Under the pieces are notes generated by a model. That model was not told where the DNA came from, did no database searches, and saw only the letters and a program-made list of their open reading frames with translations. A stretch of 64,000 bases of DNA from Flavobacterium xinjiangense. GTDB taxonomy: Bacteria > Bacteroidota > Bacteroidia > Flavobacteriales > Flavobacteriaceae. Made by a program: the position numbers and the translations under genes. The DNA lies in NCBI RefSeq assembly GCF_900142885.1, contig NZ_FRCL01000005.1, positions 1-64,000 of the forward strand. Direction: 5' to 3'. Within the stretch, counting starts at the first letter, position 1, and the number at the start of each line of letters is the position of its first letter. This document shows positions 45,980-55,327 of this stretch, piece by piece.

Positions 45980-46174
45980 GAATCAAGGGTTGAAATGTGC
46001 CTTTAGGTACTAAATCTTGGTAGAAAACATGAATTGGGACGAATTTAGTGTGCCGTAGGTACGGAACATTTATCGTTTTGTCGCGTACCTGCGGCACGCT
46101 AACGGATTTTAAACCTAATTACTACCTATATTTAGTGCCTAACGGCACAAAAAAAGACGCTCAACCCTTGATTC
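45980..46174. repeat. 195-bp palindromic MITE-like element
   Basis: Terminal inverted repeats GAATCAAGGGTTGA (45980-45993) and TCAACCCTTGATTC (46161-46174) are a perfect 14-bp pair. The arms also carry GTGCC-TTAGG-ACTAAAT words in opposite orientation, and the centre has GTGCCGTAGGTACG facing CGTACCTGCGGCAC (one mismatch). No ORF. I recall related TGCCTTAGGCACTAAAT repeats in other Flavobacterium genomes. Confidence 0.85.
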
Positions 46175-46191
46175 ACATTGTACCGTATTTT

Positions 46192-47457
46192 TTACTTGAA
46201 CTTTAATTCCCAAGATAAATTAAGCGAATAAATCCAAAAGTAATTCCCTGGGTCAAATATTATTTCTTGATGGGTAACCGCAAATTGTGTTCCCCAAGCA
46301 TTTTGCTTATTTGAAGTAGTGAAATAATATCCAACATTAAATTTTTGCGACTTTAAATTTAGGATTGAAGCTTCGTTACCACTGAAATTAAACTGATTTA
46401 TTTCTGGTGAAAATCCAATTCCTAACGCTAGACCTAAATAATTATCAGCATCACTGCGGTATTTACGGTACGATAAGGTTCCAGAAGTACTGGTTCCGGC
46501 TCCACCAGGTGTTACATAAGGACGAAATGACCAATAACTATTACCAGTGTACCATCCAACGGAACCTGTGTATATGTTAGTTGTTGTGCTGTACTTCAAA
46601 GTTCGGAATCCTAATGAAACTTCAAAACTTTTAGGTAAGGATTTGTACAATTCAGCACCATATCTGGCATCTGGAAAAAGAAATGAATTTGACAATCCAA
46701 TATTAAGATAAGCATAGAATCCTTTTGAAATTTTTGGATATACATCTACTTCGTATTGTAAACCATTTTCCTGGAATCTTCTATTGAAATTTACTTTACC
46801 TATGATACTCCCGTATTTTGTTTGGCGGCCATATTTGAATGTATGATACTGCATGGGATCAAATACTGAGGAATATAGATCAACAGTTGAATTAATACCA
46901 ATCGCATTATGACGTGCTTTTATATTTAAACTAATCTTATAGTCTTTAGCTTGTTGATCTTCTGGGTTTTTATCCAATATATAGTCGAGAGTATTTAAAG
47001 CTTCAATTGGATTATTTGTGCTTTCTTGAGCACTGGCTTTTAAATACAAAATTTCAAAATCATCCGGAAAAATTTTCAATGCTTCTGCACTCATTTCTAA
47101 AGCTGCATAAGGCATATCTGCCCATAATTCGTTTTTTATTGCAGCTATCCAGGTACTTTTGCTTTTTGAATCTTTCTCTAAAATATAAGCAAACTCTTTT
47201 CTAGCTTTTTTATACTCAGAATCCCAAGAATAAGTCGTCGCCAGAAAAGAACGAATTTCACTATAATCCGGATATTTAGTTAGAATAGAGAGCAAGGTAT
47301 CCTGCGCTTGTTTGCGCTGTTTATTAAAAGCTAAATTTCGAGCGGTTTCAAAAGAGGCGTCAGGGTCACCATTGTATTTTTTTTCCTGCGCTGAGATTTG
47401 AATAGCTCCTGCAAATGTCAAAATACAAATAAGTTTTATCACTATTTTTGAAATCAT
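46192..47457 (-). CDS. YaiO-like TPR/outer-membrane beta-barrel protein, 421 aa
   Basis: Signal peptide (KLICILTFAGAIQISAQ), then about 150 residues of TPR-like helices beginning DASFETARNLAFNKQRKQAQDTL and PDYSEIRSFLATTYSWDSEYKKARKEF. A beta-barrel follows from about residue 180 to the end, with aromatic C-terminus FWIYSLNLSWELKFK. E. coli YaiO shares this order, and YaiO is an outer-membrane protein next to a glycosyltransferase. Here it overlaps the sulfatase stop by 4 bases (ATGA-type), so the pair is translated together. Likely the exit or anchoring component for a surface glycan (inference). Confidence 0.82.
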   Translation of the reverse strand: MISKIVIKLICILTFAGAIQISAQEKKYNGDPDASFETARNLAFNKQRKQAQDTLLSILTKYPDYSEIRSFLATTYSWDSEYKKARKEFAYILEKDSKSKSTWIAAIKNELWADMPYAALEMSAEALKIFPDDFEILYLKASAQESTNNPIEALNTLDYILDKNPEDQQAKDYKISLNIKARHNAIGINSTVDLYSSVFDPMQYHTFKYGRQTKYGSIIGKVNFNRRFQENGLQYEVDVYPKISKGFYAYLNIGLSNSFLFPDARYGAELYKSLPKSFEVSLGFRTLKYSTTTNIYTGSVGWYTGNSYWSFRPYVTPGGAGTSTSGTLSYRKYRSDADNYLGLALGIGFSPEINQFNFSGNEASILNLKSQKFNVGYYFTTSNKQNAWGTQFAVTHQEIIFDPGNYFWIYSLNLSWELKFK

Positions 47458-49844
47458 TTTTTCAAGGATTTTTTAAATGTTACGTAAATATTGTTGTCAG
47501 GGTATATTTTTAAGAGACTGTCAATTGTCTTATTTGTATCCTTATAATTATTCATTCTTTTGTAAGCCTGAGCTAATTTATAAGCTAATTCAGGATCGTT
47601 TACTTGATTGCTTAACGCTTTTTTGCCAATTTCTACTGCTTTTTTATTTTGACCTGACCACCAATACACATCCATTATAGCTAAATAAGAGTCGCCATAA
47701 AACGGTGTTCTATTAATAACCTCGAGCAATTCTTTTTCGGCATTTTTGTAATCTCCATCCCACGCTAATGTTCGTGCTTTCAGAGTTCTAACGTCGCCAT
47801 AATTAGGTAGGTCATTCAAAACGTAATTACATAGTAATCGTGCTTTTTCGCGCTCTTTTTTGAATGCTAAATCTCTGGCCAAAAAGAAAATCTGATCACG
47901 ATCCAATCCTTTTGTCAATTTTTTAATTGTTGAACGTTGCTCAGCTGTAAATTCATAAACTGGTTTAATAAAGCTGGAAGCGACTTTAGTGATTTTATTC
48001 TTTGTGGTTAAATACGAATTTAATTTTTTGAAATCATTAAAAGAACCGGTTATCGCATCCCTCATGTCGTCATTTGTCTCCGTAATGTTAAACTCATCAT
48101 CGATTTTGAATAGATTTCCATCGGAATAATAAAAGTCCTTATAGATGTAATCATTAATACTGCCTTTGTATCGCATTAATGGAATCGTATGAATATTTCT
48201 AAATTGTCTAACTGTGTCCAGACCTTGACCTAACCAGGTGGTTTTTTCTATTTTATTGAATTTATAATTATTCGTTAAAAAAGAAACTAAACTGGGCGTA
48301 ACATCAGTATGCGAAGAAATAGATTTGAATTTGGCCGTTTTCTTCAACATTGGACTAAAAATGTATAAGGGCACATGAAAACGAGATAAATTATCTTTTT
48401 GCGGAATAGGGATTAAACGGTGATCTCCCGTAATTACAAAAATGGTATTGGAATAATCCGGTCTTTTAGAATACGCTTCCATAAAACTTTGAAGAGAGTT
48501 ATCAGTGTACAGTAAGCAGGAAAAAATGTCTTTGTATTCGCTCATTCTATTTTGGTCCGAATCTGATTTTGTTTTCAAAATACGATCCACTTTTTCTAAG
48601 TACGACTTTTTAGAAGGGAAATCAAAAGGTTCGTGGTTGGTAAGAGTCATTATGATATCCAATCGCGGTTCTTTTTTTGCTTTTAGCTCGGCTAATGTTT
48701 TACGGTATATCTCAGCATCTGGAAAACCCCATGAGAAACCTCCGGAATTCTCCTTTGTTTTTACGTATCCAGGCCCAAATTTATTGATATCAATGATTTT
48801 GTCGATACCGTTATATTCCAGAAAATTACTTTTTCTATCAAATGTAGATTCATCGCCGGAATAGTAAGTGGTTGTATATCCGTTTGATTTTAGAATGCTA
48901 ATTAGTGAATTGTGTTTGGGTAAAGGATTCAATTCCATAAATCCATTTTCTCCAAACGGTAATGAACCCATCAAAGAAGGCAGAGCACCAAATGTTCTTC
49001 CGGCATTACTGACGAAGTTTTCCCAATATAGTGATTTTGATGTTAATGAATCAAGGTATGGAGTAAATCCTTTATATTCCCCATCGTCTGTAAAATCGCT
49101 TCCCAGACCTTCCATGATAATAAAAACTACATTTGGTTTTTCTTTTTCAATATTGAAAAAAGGACCTAAAACATCTTTAGTATCGTCAGCTGATTTTTCT
49201 AACGGAAATTCTTTCTTAAAACTAAGATTACCTTCAGAAGCGGAAGCTTTGTCATTTTGAGTCCTCATAATGTCACTCAACAAGAAATTTATTTTATTTT
49301 GAGAAACAGGTTTAATACTGCTAGCAAGTATTAAATCAGCACCACCAAAAATTAAAATGAAAGTAAGTAAGATTTTAGTGTTGATTTTATGTCCAAAGGA
49401 TTGGAACAACCAAATCAATCCAAGATAAGCAATAGGTAAGATTATGAAAGGTAAAAACAATAAAAATGATAGTGATAAAGAGGCTGTGACAGTTGTGTAC
49501 ATATCGCTCAACGAATAACCTAAAAGATCCGCACCAAGATTAATATGGGTGGTTAGGCTATATCCAATTAAAGCAAGTTGAATGATTGCAATAATGGAGA
49601 ACAGCACCTTAATAACAATTATTCCTAAGGAATCTTTGAGGTATTTTAATAGTAAATACAATGGGAAAAATAATAATCCAATTAATGTTCCTGTAAAGAC
49701 GTCGTTTACGATTTTATAGGCAAATAATTGTATGTCGAAATTTTTGAATACTTCAATTAAACTTAATAAGCAAAAAATAATTATTAAGGAAACAGTCGCG
49801 TAAATGTATTCTAAACTGTTTTGGTAAGTAAATTTATTCTTCAT
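47454..49844 (-). CDS. LtaS-like sulfatase-family membrane transferase fused to TPRs, 796 aa
   Basis: About five N-terminal membrane helices (to about residue 185), then a periplasmic sulfatase-fold domain. The segments are PNVVFIIMEGLGSDF with the metal-ligand Glu, AGRTFGALPSLMGSLPFG with the putative nucleophile Thr284, FWGFPDAEIYRKTL-like and TNHEPFDFPS, and TGDHRLIPIP with the Asp-His pair. LtaS enzymes transfer phosphoglycerol or phosphoethanolamine. From about residue 655 a TPR block follows (FFLARDLAFKKEREKARLLC and RTLKARTLAWDGDYKNAEKEL) that is clearly related to the YaiO TPR block. The fusion is unusual. The YaiO-like gene follows with a 4-base overlap. Confidence 0.85.
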   Translation of the reverse strand: MKNKFTYQNSLEYIYATVSLIIIFCLLSLIEVFKNFDIQLFAYKIVNDVFTGTLIGLLFFPLYLLLKYLKDSLGIIVIKVLFSIIAIIQLALIGYSLTTHINLGADLLGYSLSDMYTTVTASLSLSFLLFLPFIILPIAYLGLIWLFQSFGHKINTKILLTFILIFGGADLILASSIKPVSQNKINFLLSDIMRTQNDKASASEGNLSFKKEFPLEKSADDTKDVLGPFFNIEKEKPNVVFIIMEGLGSDFTDDGEYKGFTPYLDSLTSKSLYWENFVSNAGRTFGALPSLMGSLPFGENGFMELNPLPKHNSLISILKSNGYTTTYYSGDESTFDRKSNFLEYNGIDKIIDINKFGPGYVKTKENSGGFSWGFPDAEIYRKTLAELKAKKEPRLDIIMTLTNHEPFDFPSKKSYLEKVDRILKTKSDSDQNRMSEYKDIFSCLLYTDNSLQSFMEAYSKRPDYSNTIFVITGDHRLIPIPQKDNLSRFHVPLYIFSPMLKKTAKFKSISSHTDVTPSLVSFLTNNYKFNKIEKTTWLGQGLDTVRQFRNIHTIPLMRYKGSINDYIYKDFYYSDGNLFKIDDEFNITETNDDMRDAITGSFNDFKKLNSYLTTKNKITKVASSFIKPVYEFTAEQRSTIKKLTKGLDRDQIFFLARDLAFKKEREKARLLCNYVLNDLPNYGDVRTLKARTLAWDGDYKNAEKELLEVINRTPFYGDSYLAIMDVYWWSGQNKKAVEIGKKALSNQVNDPELAYKLAQAYKRMNNYKDTNKTIDSLLKIYPDNNIYVTFKKSLKK

Positions 49845-49868
49845 TTAAATGTGTTTTATAATATGGTT

Positions 49869-51275
49869 TTAAGCTTTAGCCATTCCTTTTCTAGTCATAG
49901 CTCCCCATTTCTTTTTTTTGTTGAAATAGTAATCTTTATTTCCAACTATAGCTGCATACAATATAAAAGGATGGATTACAAAAGGTTCAAGGAAAGCAAT
50001 CATTATCATTTTGAAACCGGTACCTTTTTTCTTATATTGATGATACGTAAGCTCTTCCGAAATGATAGCTGCAATAGAAAATAATACCGTAAATAAATAG
50101 GCTAAAAGAATAAACGCAATGGTATAATCCCATCTTACTTGATTGTGAAAAATAAGATAGGAGAAATATATTACACCTAAAACTTCTACAATAGGTGCCA
50201 TTCTTTCAAACAAAAACCAATAAGGATAACTCAGTGTCCCCATAGAACTGTATTTTCGATTGAATCCAATTTTTCTATGTTTGCGGAGTGTTTCAATAGT
50301 TCCTCGTGTCCATCGATTTCTTTGAGAAATAAATATTTTGTAATTGTCAGGAGCTTCTGTCCAGCAAAGTGGATCTGGAATATAAGCGACTTTATATTTG
50401 AGTTTCTTTTCCTCCATATACCGTCTCATGCGAACAATGATTTCCATGTCTTCTCCAACGGTATTTGTGTCATATCCTCCCACTTCAATGGCTATTTTTT
50501 TATCAAATAAGCCAAAGGCACCGGATATAACTAGTAATCCATTTAACCTGCTCCATGCCATTCTACCAAGTAAAAAAGCCCTTAAGTATTCTAGAATTTG
50601 CCCTTTTTCCAGCATTTTTTCGGGAAGGTTAACATCAAGTAATTTACCTTGTTTAATGACACAGGAATTCGCAATTCGAATCACACCGCCTGCGGCAATA
50701 ACATCTCTGTCAGTTGTCTCTAAAAATGGTTTAACTAATTTTAGCAGCGCATCTTCTATTAATAAACAATCTACATCAATACAAGCAACATATTTATTAG
50801 TGCTTATATTAAGACCCATATTCAAGGCATCTGCTTTTCCTCCGTTTTCTTTATCAACAACAATTAATTTTTCGAAGGCAGGGTTTGTTGACTTGTAAAT
50901 CCCATTTCTTAATGGCTGTGTTGGAATTTGTTCATTAATAAGAAAATCTACGGGAATTAAACTATATGCTAAAATCAGTTTTTCCAGACTGTCATCTTTA
51001 CTTCCGTCATTTACAATAATTACATCATAATTTGCGTAATGTGAAGAAAGCAATGATCTTACATTTTCAATAATATTTAAACTTTCATTGTAGGCAGGAG
51101 CAATAATTGAAATGGATGGAGATATATTAGAGGATAGTATCTTATTGTAGTTAACGAATTTATTTTTTTTCATATACTCAACAGTTTCAAATACAGATAT
51201 AATACCTAATATAATATAGGAACTTATAATCATAAAACTGTACAGAAAAAATAAAAAATGAATAATAAACGTCAT
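49869..51275 (-). CDS. Family-2 processive-type glycosyltransferase, membrane-bound, 468 aa
   Basis: Polysaccharide synthase. An N-terminal helix (FLFFLYSFMIISSYIILGIISVF) leads into the GT2 domain with VIIVNDGSKDDSL, the DxD-like ACIDVDCLL, NTVGEDMEIIVRM, and QRNRWTRGT (the QxxRW processive signature). C-terminal membrane helices follow. The group is the PgaC/hyaluronan/cellulose synthase-like set. It lies between a HEAT protein (20 bases) and the LtaS-like gene (24 bases). The product of the operon is expected to be a surface or matrix polysaccharide; sugar unknown. Confidence 0.9.
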   Translation of the reverse strand: MTFIIHFLFFLYSFMIISSYIILGIISVFETVEYMKKNKFVNYNKILSSNISPSISIIAPAYNESLNIIENVRSLLSSHYANYDVIIVNDGSKDDSLEKLILAYSLIPVDFLINEQIPTQPLRNGIYKSTNPAFEKLIVVDKENGGKADALNMGLNISTNKYVACIDVDCLLIEDALLKLVKPFLETTDRDVIAAGGVIRIANSCVIKQGKLLDVNLPEKMLEKGQILEYLRAFLLGRMAWSRLNGLLVISGAFGLFDKKIAIEVGGYDTNTVGEDMEIIVRMRRYMEEKKLKYKVAYIPDPLCWTEAPDNYKIFISQRNRWTRGTIETLRKHRKIGFNRKYSSMGTLSYPYWFLFERMAPIVEVLGVIYFSYLIFHNQVRWDYTIAFILLAYLFTVLFSIAAIISEELTYHQYKKKGTGFKMIMIAFLEPFVIHPFILYAAIVGNKDYYFNKKKKWGAMTRKGMAKA

Positions 51276-51295
51276 GTTCGGTATTTAAAAAGGAG

Positions 51296-52399
51296 TTAAT
51301 TTGATTCTATATATTTTACAATTCTAACAAATTCAGGCTCTACTGTCAAATTCTTAAAGCGATTAAACTCTTCAATATTTAAGTTTCTTAAAATTTTTAG
51401 CGCTGAGAATTTGATTTCAAAATTTGTATTGAGAATATGTTCCATTACAAAGGGTTTATCTGTCATTTCATATAGATTTTCCATCATCTCAAAAAAAGCA
51501 ATTTGTTCTTCTAAAGTAAGTTCTTTAAATTTATTTTTTAAAATTGTTTTTACATCTATAATATTTAAATAGCTTAAAAGATGAATGACCTCAATTCTTA
51601 TTTTTATATTTTTATGGTCCAAAAGTGCTATTAATTCATCTTTGACGCCATATTGATTGTAGATTTTTGCAAGTTTTAATGCGAAAAAAACAACTGATTC
51701 ATTAGATGATTTTAACCATAAATTGATGCTTGTAACCCGTTGATTAGTGTGTAATTGTAGTACTTCTAATAATTGAATCTGATCCCATTCAGATATTGGG
51801 GTTGTAATATTATTTAAAAAATCAAGGCCTTCAAAATGAAATAGATTGACTAAGTACAATTGCATAGCACTACGTACTTCTGTTTTGGGATGGTTTATAT
51901 GGATTTTTACTTGCTCCTGAACTTCTTTTACATGAAAAAGTGTAAGTTCTCTAATTCCGTCTGCTATAATATTCCATTTTCTACTTTTTAATTTAGATAG
52001 AGAATAATCTAAAAGTCCGGTTTGAATGTATAATCTATGAAGAGATTCGGCCATTTCTCCAGAGATTTCATAGCTTAATTTTAATAATGTTGAGATTAAA
52101 ATATTTCTTCTGAAAGTTTCAAAGATATTTGATTTTAATTGTTCAATAATTGATTGTTGCTCAGAACTGATTTTATCTGTTTCATCTCCAGCATACAAAT
52201 AATTTATTACCAAAGTTTCATATTCTTTTTCTATTTTATTTTTTAACTTTTCATTTGCTCTTAAAAAGCTCCTTAGGTATTTCAGGTATATAGTTATTAT
52301 AATAATAAAAAAAATTATTGTCATAATAAAGGCCCAAACCACTTGGATTATTAAAGGAGATTTTTCAAAATTTTCAATAAAATAGTTATAGTCTAACAT
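51296..52399 (-). CDS. HEAT-repeat membrane protein, 367 aa
   Basis: One N-terminal membrane helix (IIQVVWAFIMTIIFFIIIITIYL) and a cytoplasmic helical solenoid. Repeats of the HEAT type can be seen, e.g. HPKTEVRSAMQLYLVNLFHFEG, NESVVFFALKLAKIYNQYG and HKNIKIRIEVIHLLSYLNIID. No catalytic motif. By position it may link the response regulator to the glycosyltransferase (inference). It lies between the two genes with gaps of about 30 and 20 bases. Confidence 0.82.
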   Translation of the reverse strand: MLDYNYFIENFEKSPLIIQVVWAFIMTIIFFIIIITIYLKYLRSFLRANEKLKNKIEKEYETLVINYLYAGDETDKISSEQQSIIEQLKSNIFETFRRNILISTLLKLSYEISGEMAESLHRLYIQTGLLDYSLSKLKSRKWNIIADGIRELTLFHVKEVQEQVKIHINHPKTEVRSAMQLYLVNLFHFEGLDFLNNITTPISEWDQIQLLEVLQLHTNQRVTSINLWLKSSNESVVFFALKLAKIYNQYGVKDELIALLDHKNIKIRIEVIHLLSYLNIIDVKTILKNKFKELTLEEQIAFFEMMENLYEMTDKPFVMEHILNTNFEIKFSALKILRNLNIEEFNRFKNLTVEPEFVRIVKYIESN

Positions 52400-52430
52400 A
52401 TTATTTAAGGGGACTTTTATATTTTAAATA

Positions 52431-52790
52431 TTAGCGTAAAATCTTTTTTACCCTATTGACTAATTCATTGGGACTAAAAGGTTTGCTCATGAAATCTGTG
52501 GCTCCTAATTTGAACGCTTTAAGTACTATTTCTTCCTGTCCAGACGCTGAAAATACAATGATAGGCGTTTGATTGTTTAATTTGTTTCTAACATGACTTA
52601 TGACTTCTAGTCCGCTTATATAAGGCATCATAATGTCAGTTAATATTAATTCTGGATTATGTTCTTCAATTAATTCAATTGTTTCTTTTCCATTTTCTGC
52701 TATTAGAAGTGTATATCCCTCTTTTTCTAATCTAAATTTAAGTAACATCGAAAGCATTGAATTATCTTCTGCGAGTACAATTTTTTTCAT
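52431..52790 (-). CDS. Single-domain response regulator, CheY-like, 119 aa
   Basis: Receiver domain only. The acidic pocket is E8/D9 (VLAEDNSM), phosphoacceptor Asp52 in LILTDIMMP, Ser/Thr switch in VFSASG, and Lys103 in FMSKPF. No output domain, so it acts by binding a partner. First gene of the leftward operon; the HEAT protein follows. No kinase gene in the window. It probably switches the polysaccharide machine on or off (inference). Confidence 0.92.
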   Translation of the reverse strand: MKKIVLAEDNSMLSMLLKFRLEKEGYTLLIAENGKETIELIEEHNPELILTDIMMPYISGLEVISHVRNKLNNQTPIIVFSASGQEEIVLKAFKLGATDFMSKPFSPNELVNRVKKILR

Positions 52791-52859
52791 ATTTACTTAT
52801 TGTGTGATGATATTCTTTCTATAGCTGCTAACATAAAAATTGTAATTATTGAGTCAGAC

Positions 52860-52876
52860 GGTGCAAACTGTACACC
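52860..52876. promoter_or_regulatory. Dyad upstream of the response-regulator gene
   Basis: GGTGCA-AACTG-TACACC is a 6-5-6 inverted repeat with one mismatch, 70 bases upstream of the operon. Could be an operator. The rest of 52791-53042 shows AT-rich DNA and nothing else I recognise. Confidence 0.3.
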
Positions 52877-53042
52877 TTTTTTTTTCGTAATTTTTCCAAT
52901 TGTAATGCTTAGGACATTGATTGAATGTATATTTTTTAATTATTAAAATTTAAAAAAGAGCACTTTTTAGTTTCGCCTCATGGCTAAATTTTGATTTTAA
53001 ATTTTTTAAATTCCTCCATCCAGATTATCTACGTAATAGCAT

Positions 53043-53486
53043 CTATATTGGTTTTACAAAAAATGTTTTTTTTAAATAAGTATGATGTGCAAAACTTTCG
53101 AGAGCTATTGATCCGGAAAAATAGATTCCTTTTATGAAATTATAGCTGTTTAAATTATTTTCTTGACAGATGCTTTTTTTTAAAGATCTAATTTGTATAA
53201 TAATATTTTGAATGTATTGGTTGGTTTTTTTTTCTGCAGTGTTAGTAGGGACTGCGATAATTTCTTTTCCAGTTTTGTAGCTGTGGATTAGCAATTGAAG
53301 CTGACTACTTAGAATTAAGATAAAAAGAAAGGGTGCTGTGAAATAAAAAAATAGTGTTCTTGTATTTGTGGCACGAAGAGCCTTGTTAAATAAAATAATC
53401 CAACGATTATTACTATTTATTTTAGACGTTATTTCATTTGTAAAACAATTACTGTTTCTATTAGAAATACTTAAGTAGGTTCTCAT
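53043..53486 (-). CDS. Uncertain ORF, possible membrane protein, 147 aa
   Basis: A frame with ATG and one strong hydrophobic segment (TLFFYFTAPFLFILILSSQLQLL, about 44-66). It has no recognised domain. A hydrophilic asparagine-rich N-terminus and a C-terminal NFIKGIYFSGSIALESFAHH follow. It lies alone between the DUF2400 gene and the response-regulator operon on the same strand. It could be a fast-evolving gene or a chance frame. In its favour is that no longer frame competes here. Confidence 0.4.
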   Translation of the reverse strand: MRTYLSISNRNSNCFTNEITSKINSNNRWIILFNKALRATNTRTLFFYFTAPFLFILILSSQLQLLIHSYKTGKEIIAVPTNTAEKKTNQYIQNIIIQIRSLKKSICQENNLNSYNFIKGIYFSGSIALESFAHHTYLKKTFFVKPI

Positions 53487-53611
53487 TCTTTAGGGGCATT
53501 TATTTAGATAGTCAAATAGTAACTTAAAGATCTTTAAAATCAACAAATTTTCACTCAACTAGTAGGGGGGCAAATGTATACATAATTACAGACAATAACT
53601 ATTATTATGTG

Positions 53612-54388
53612 TTAAAACCCTTCAAATACGCCTAATCCAAATAAAGCAAAATCGTATTTAACAGGGTCAGCGGAATCTAATATTCTTAGTTGTAAGTCCA
53701 ATTCTGCTAGGGCTTTACCATCATTTTGTTTTCTGATCAGCAGGCCTAATTTTCGAGCAACATTTCCGGAATGAACATCCAAAGGACAGGATAAAGCAGC
53801 AGGAGAGATGCTTTTCCAAATTCCTAAATCAACGCCCTTATTGTCTTGCCGAATCATCCACCTTAAGTACATGTTAATTCGTTTAGCGGCCGAATTATTC
53901 AAAGGGTCTGAAATATGTTTTTGCGTTCTGTACTGATGTGGGATTTCAAAAAATATCTTTTTGAATTCATGAATACTTCTTTGGGTTGATGTTGTCTCAA
54001 TTCCTTGAGATTGATCTTGGGTGAAAACAGTTTCTAAACCACCATGATTTTTATAAATATGTTGTAAACTTCTAATAAAACTGGCAAAATCCTGTCCGTT
54101 AAAAGTTCTATGAACGAAAGTTTCTAGTCGTTGTAAATCATTTTCGGTATGTGACATAACAAAATCATAAGGTGCATTTCCCATCAAATCCATCATCCGA
54201 TGTGAATTTTTGATAATCATTTTGCGATTTCCCCAAGCTATTGTTGCGCTAAGAAAACCGGCAATCTCAATGTCTTCCTTTATAGAAAACAAATGCGGAA
54301 TTTGTACTGGATCACTCTCTATGAAATCAAAATTATTGTATTGAATGACTTTTTCGTCCAGAAAATCTTTTAGTTCAGAAGGATTCAT
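53612..54388 (-). CDS. TIGR02757/DUF2400 family protein, 258 aa
   Basis: Recognised from DPVQIPHLFSIKEDIEIAGFLSATIAWGNRKMI and FVHRTFNGQDFASFIRSLQHI, and AAKRINMYLRWMIRQD plus CPLDVHSGNVARKLGLL. The HhH-like RMINMYLRWM/DVHSG pattern suggests a relation to DNA-glycosylase folds, but function is unknown. Soluble. The length is typical (about 255). It is alone, about 75 bases before the LolD-like gene on the same strand. Confidence 0.85.
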   Translation of the reverse strand: MNPSELKDFLDEKVIQYNNFDFIESDPVQIPHLFSIKEDIEIAGFLSATIAWGNRKMIIKNSHRMMDLMGNAPYDFVMSHTENDLQRLETFVHRTFNGQDFASFIRSLQHIYKNHGGLETVFTQDQSQGIETTSTQRSIHEFKKIFFEIPHQYRTQKHISDPLNNSAAKRINMYLRWMIRQDNKGVDLGIWKSISPAALSCPLDVHSGNVARKLGLLIRKQNDGKALAELDLQLRILDSADPVKYDFALFGLGVFEGF

Positions 54389-54462
54389 TTTTTTTGTGTC
54401 AAGTATAAGGCTTAAAACGGTTCTTGTTTCAAATAAACTTTAAACCTGAAATTTTAAACTTT

Positions 54463-55125
54463 CTAATTACTAATCAATCCGTCTACCATTATTAGTTTCC
54501 GGTCGGCCATATTTGCTAATTCCTCGTTATGAGTCACGATCACAAAAGTTTGCCCTAATTCATCTCTTAATTTAAAAAATAGCTGATGTAGATTCTCCGC
54601 AGATGCAGTATCTAAATTTCCCGAAGGCTCATCGGCAAAAATGATTGCTGGTTTGTTAATCAGTGCTCTTGCAACAGCAACGCGTTGTTGTTCTCCTCCT
54701 GAAAGCTCGTTAGGTTTGTGATTCATTCGATGAGAAAGACCAAGATAGGTTAACAGCTTTTCAGCTTCAATCTCCGTTTCTTGTTTGGATTTATTGGCAA
54801 TGAATGCAGGAATACAAACGTTTTCCAGTGCCGTAAATTCAGGAAGTAATTGATGAAATTGGAAGATGAAACCTAAATTTAAGTTTCTGAATTTGGACAA
54901 AGTTTTATCATTCATCGTCAGAATATCTTCATCATTGATTCGTAATTCTATTTCATTTTCAACTGAAGGTTTGTCAAGCGTTCCAAGAATTTGCAATAGC
55001 GTCGTTTTTCCGGCTCCCGAAGCACCAACGATAGAAACAATTTCTCCTTTTTTTATGTGTAAGTCAACCCCTTTCAAGACATGAAGTTGATCGTAATATT
55101 TATGCAAATTTTTGGCATGTATCAT
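54463..55125 (-). CDS. lolD: ABC transporter ATP-binding protein (LolD-like), 220 aa
   Basis: ATPase subunit of an exporter-type ABC system. Walker [16 protein letters not shown]-loop [10 protein letters not shown], signature [15 protein letters not shown], Walker [13 protein letters not shown] and H-loop [10 protein letters not shown]. The MacB/LolD family is about 220-230 aa. In other bacteria LolD with LolCE releases lipoproteins for transport to the outer membrane. No permease gene is next to it here. I use the ATG at 55123-55125, where conservation starts ([19 protein letters not shown]). Confidence 0.9.
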   Translation of the reverse strand: MIHAKNLHKYYDQLHVLKGVDLHIKKGEIVSIVGASGAGKTTLLQILGTLDKPSVENEIELRINDEDILTMNDKTLSKFRNLNLGFIFQFHQLLPEFTALENVCIPAFIANKSKQETEIEAEKLLTYLGLSHRMNHKPNELSGGEQQRVAVARALINKPAIIFADEPSGNLDTASAENLHQLFFKLRDELGQTFVIVTHNEELANMADRKLIMVDGLISN

Positions 55126-55327
55126 TTTGAAACTATTTTCACAAAGAAACAAAGATTTTAGTGATTATTAAATGGATGCAATAGATATTTCCTTTCGACA
55201 AATTATAAACTTTAGTTAATATGGAATAATCAGTTTCAATTATTAGGTTAAATTTGATTTTTAAACTTTTTTTTATCCAAAGGGAGACAACAGAGTCTTT
55301 TTGTGAAAAATTGGAAAAACTATAAAT

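Noticed and set aside
50398..50898. Rightward ORF of 166 aa
   Set aside because: Antisense to the well-supported GT2 gene; no recognisable motif.
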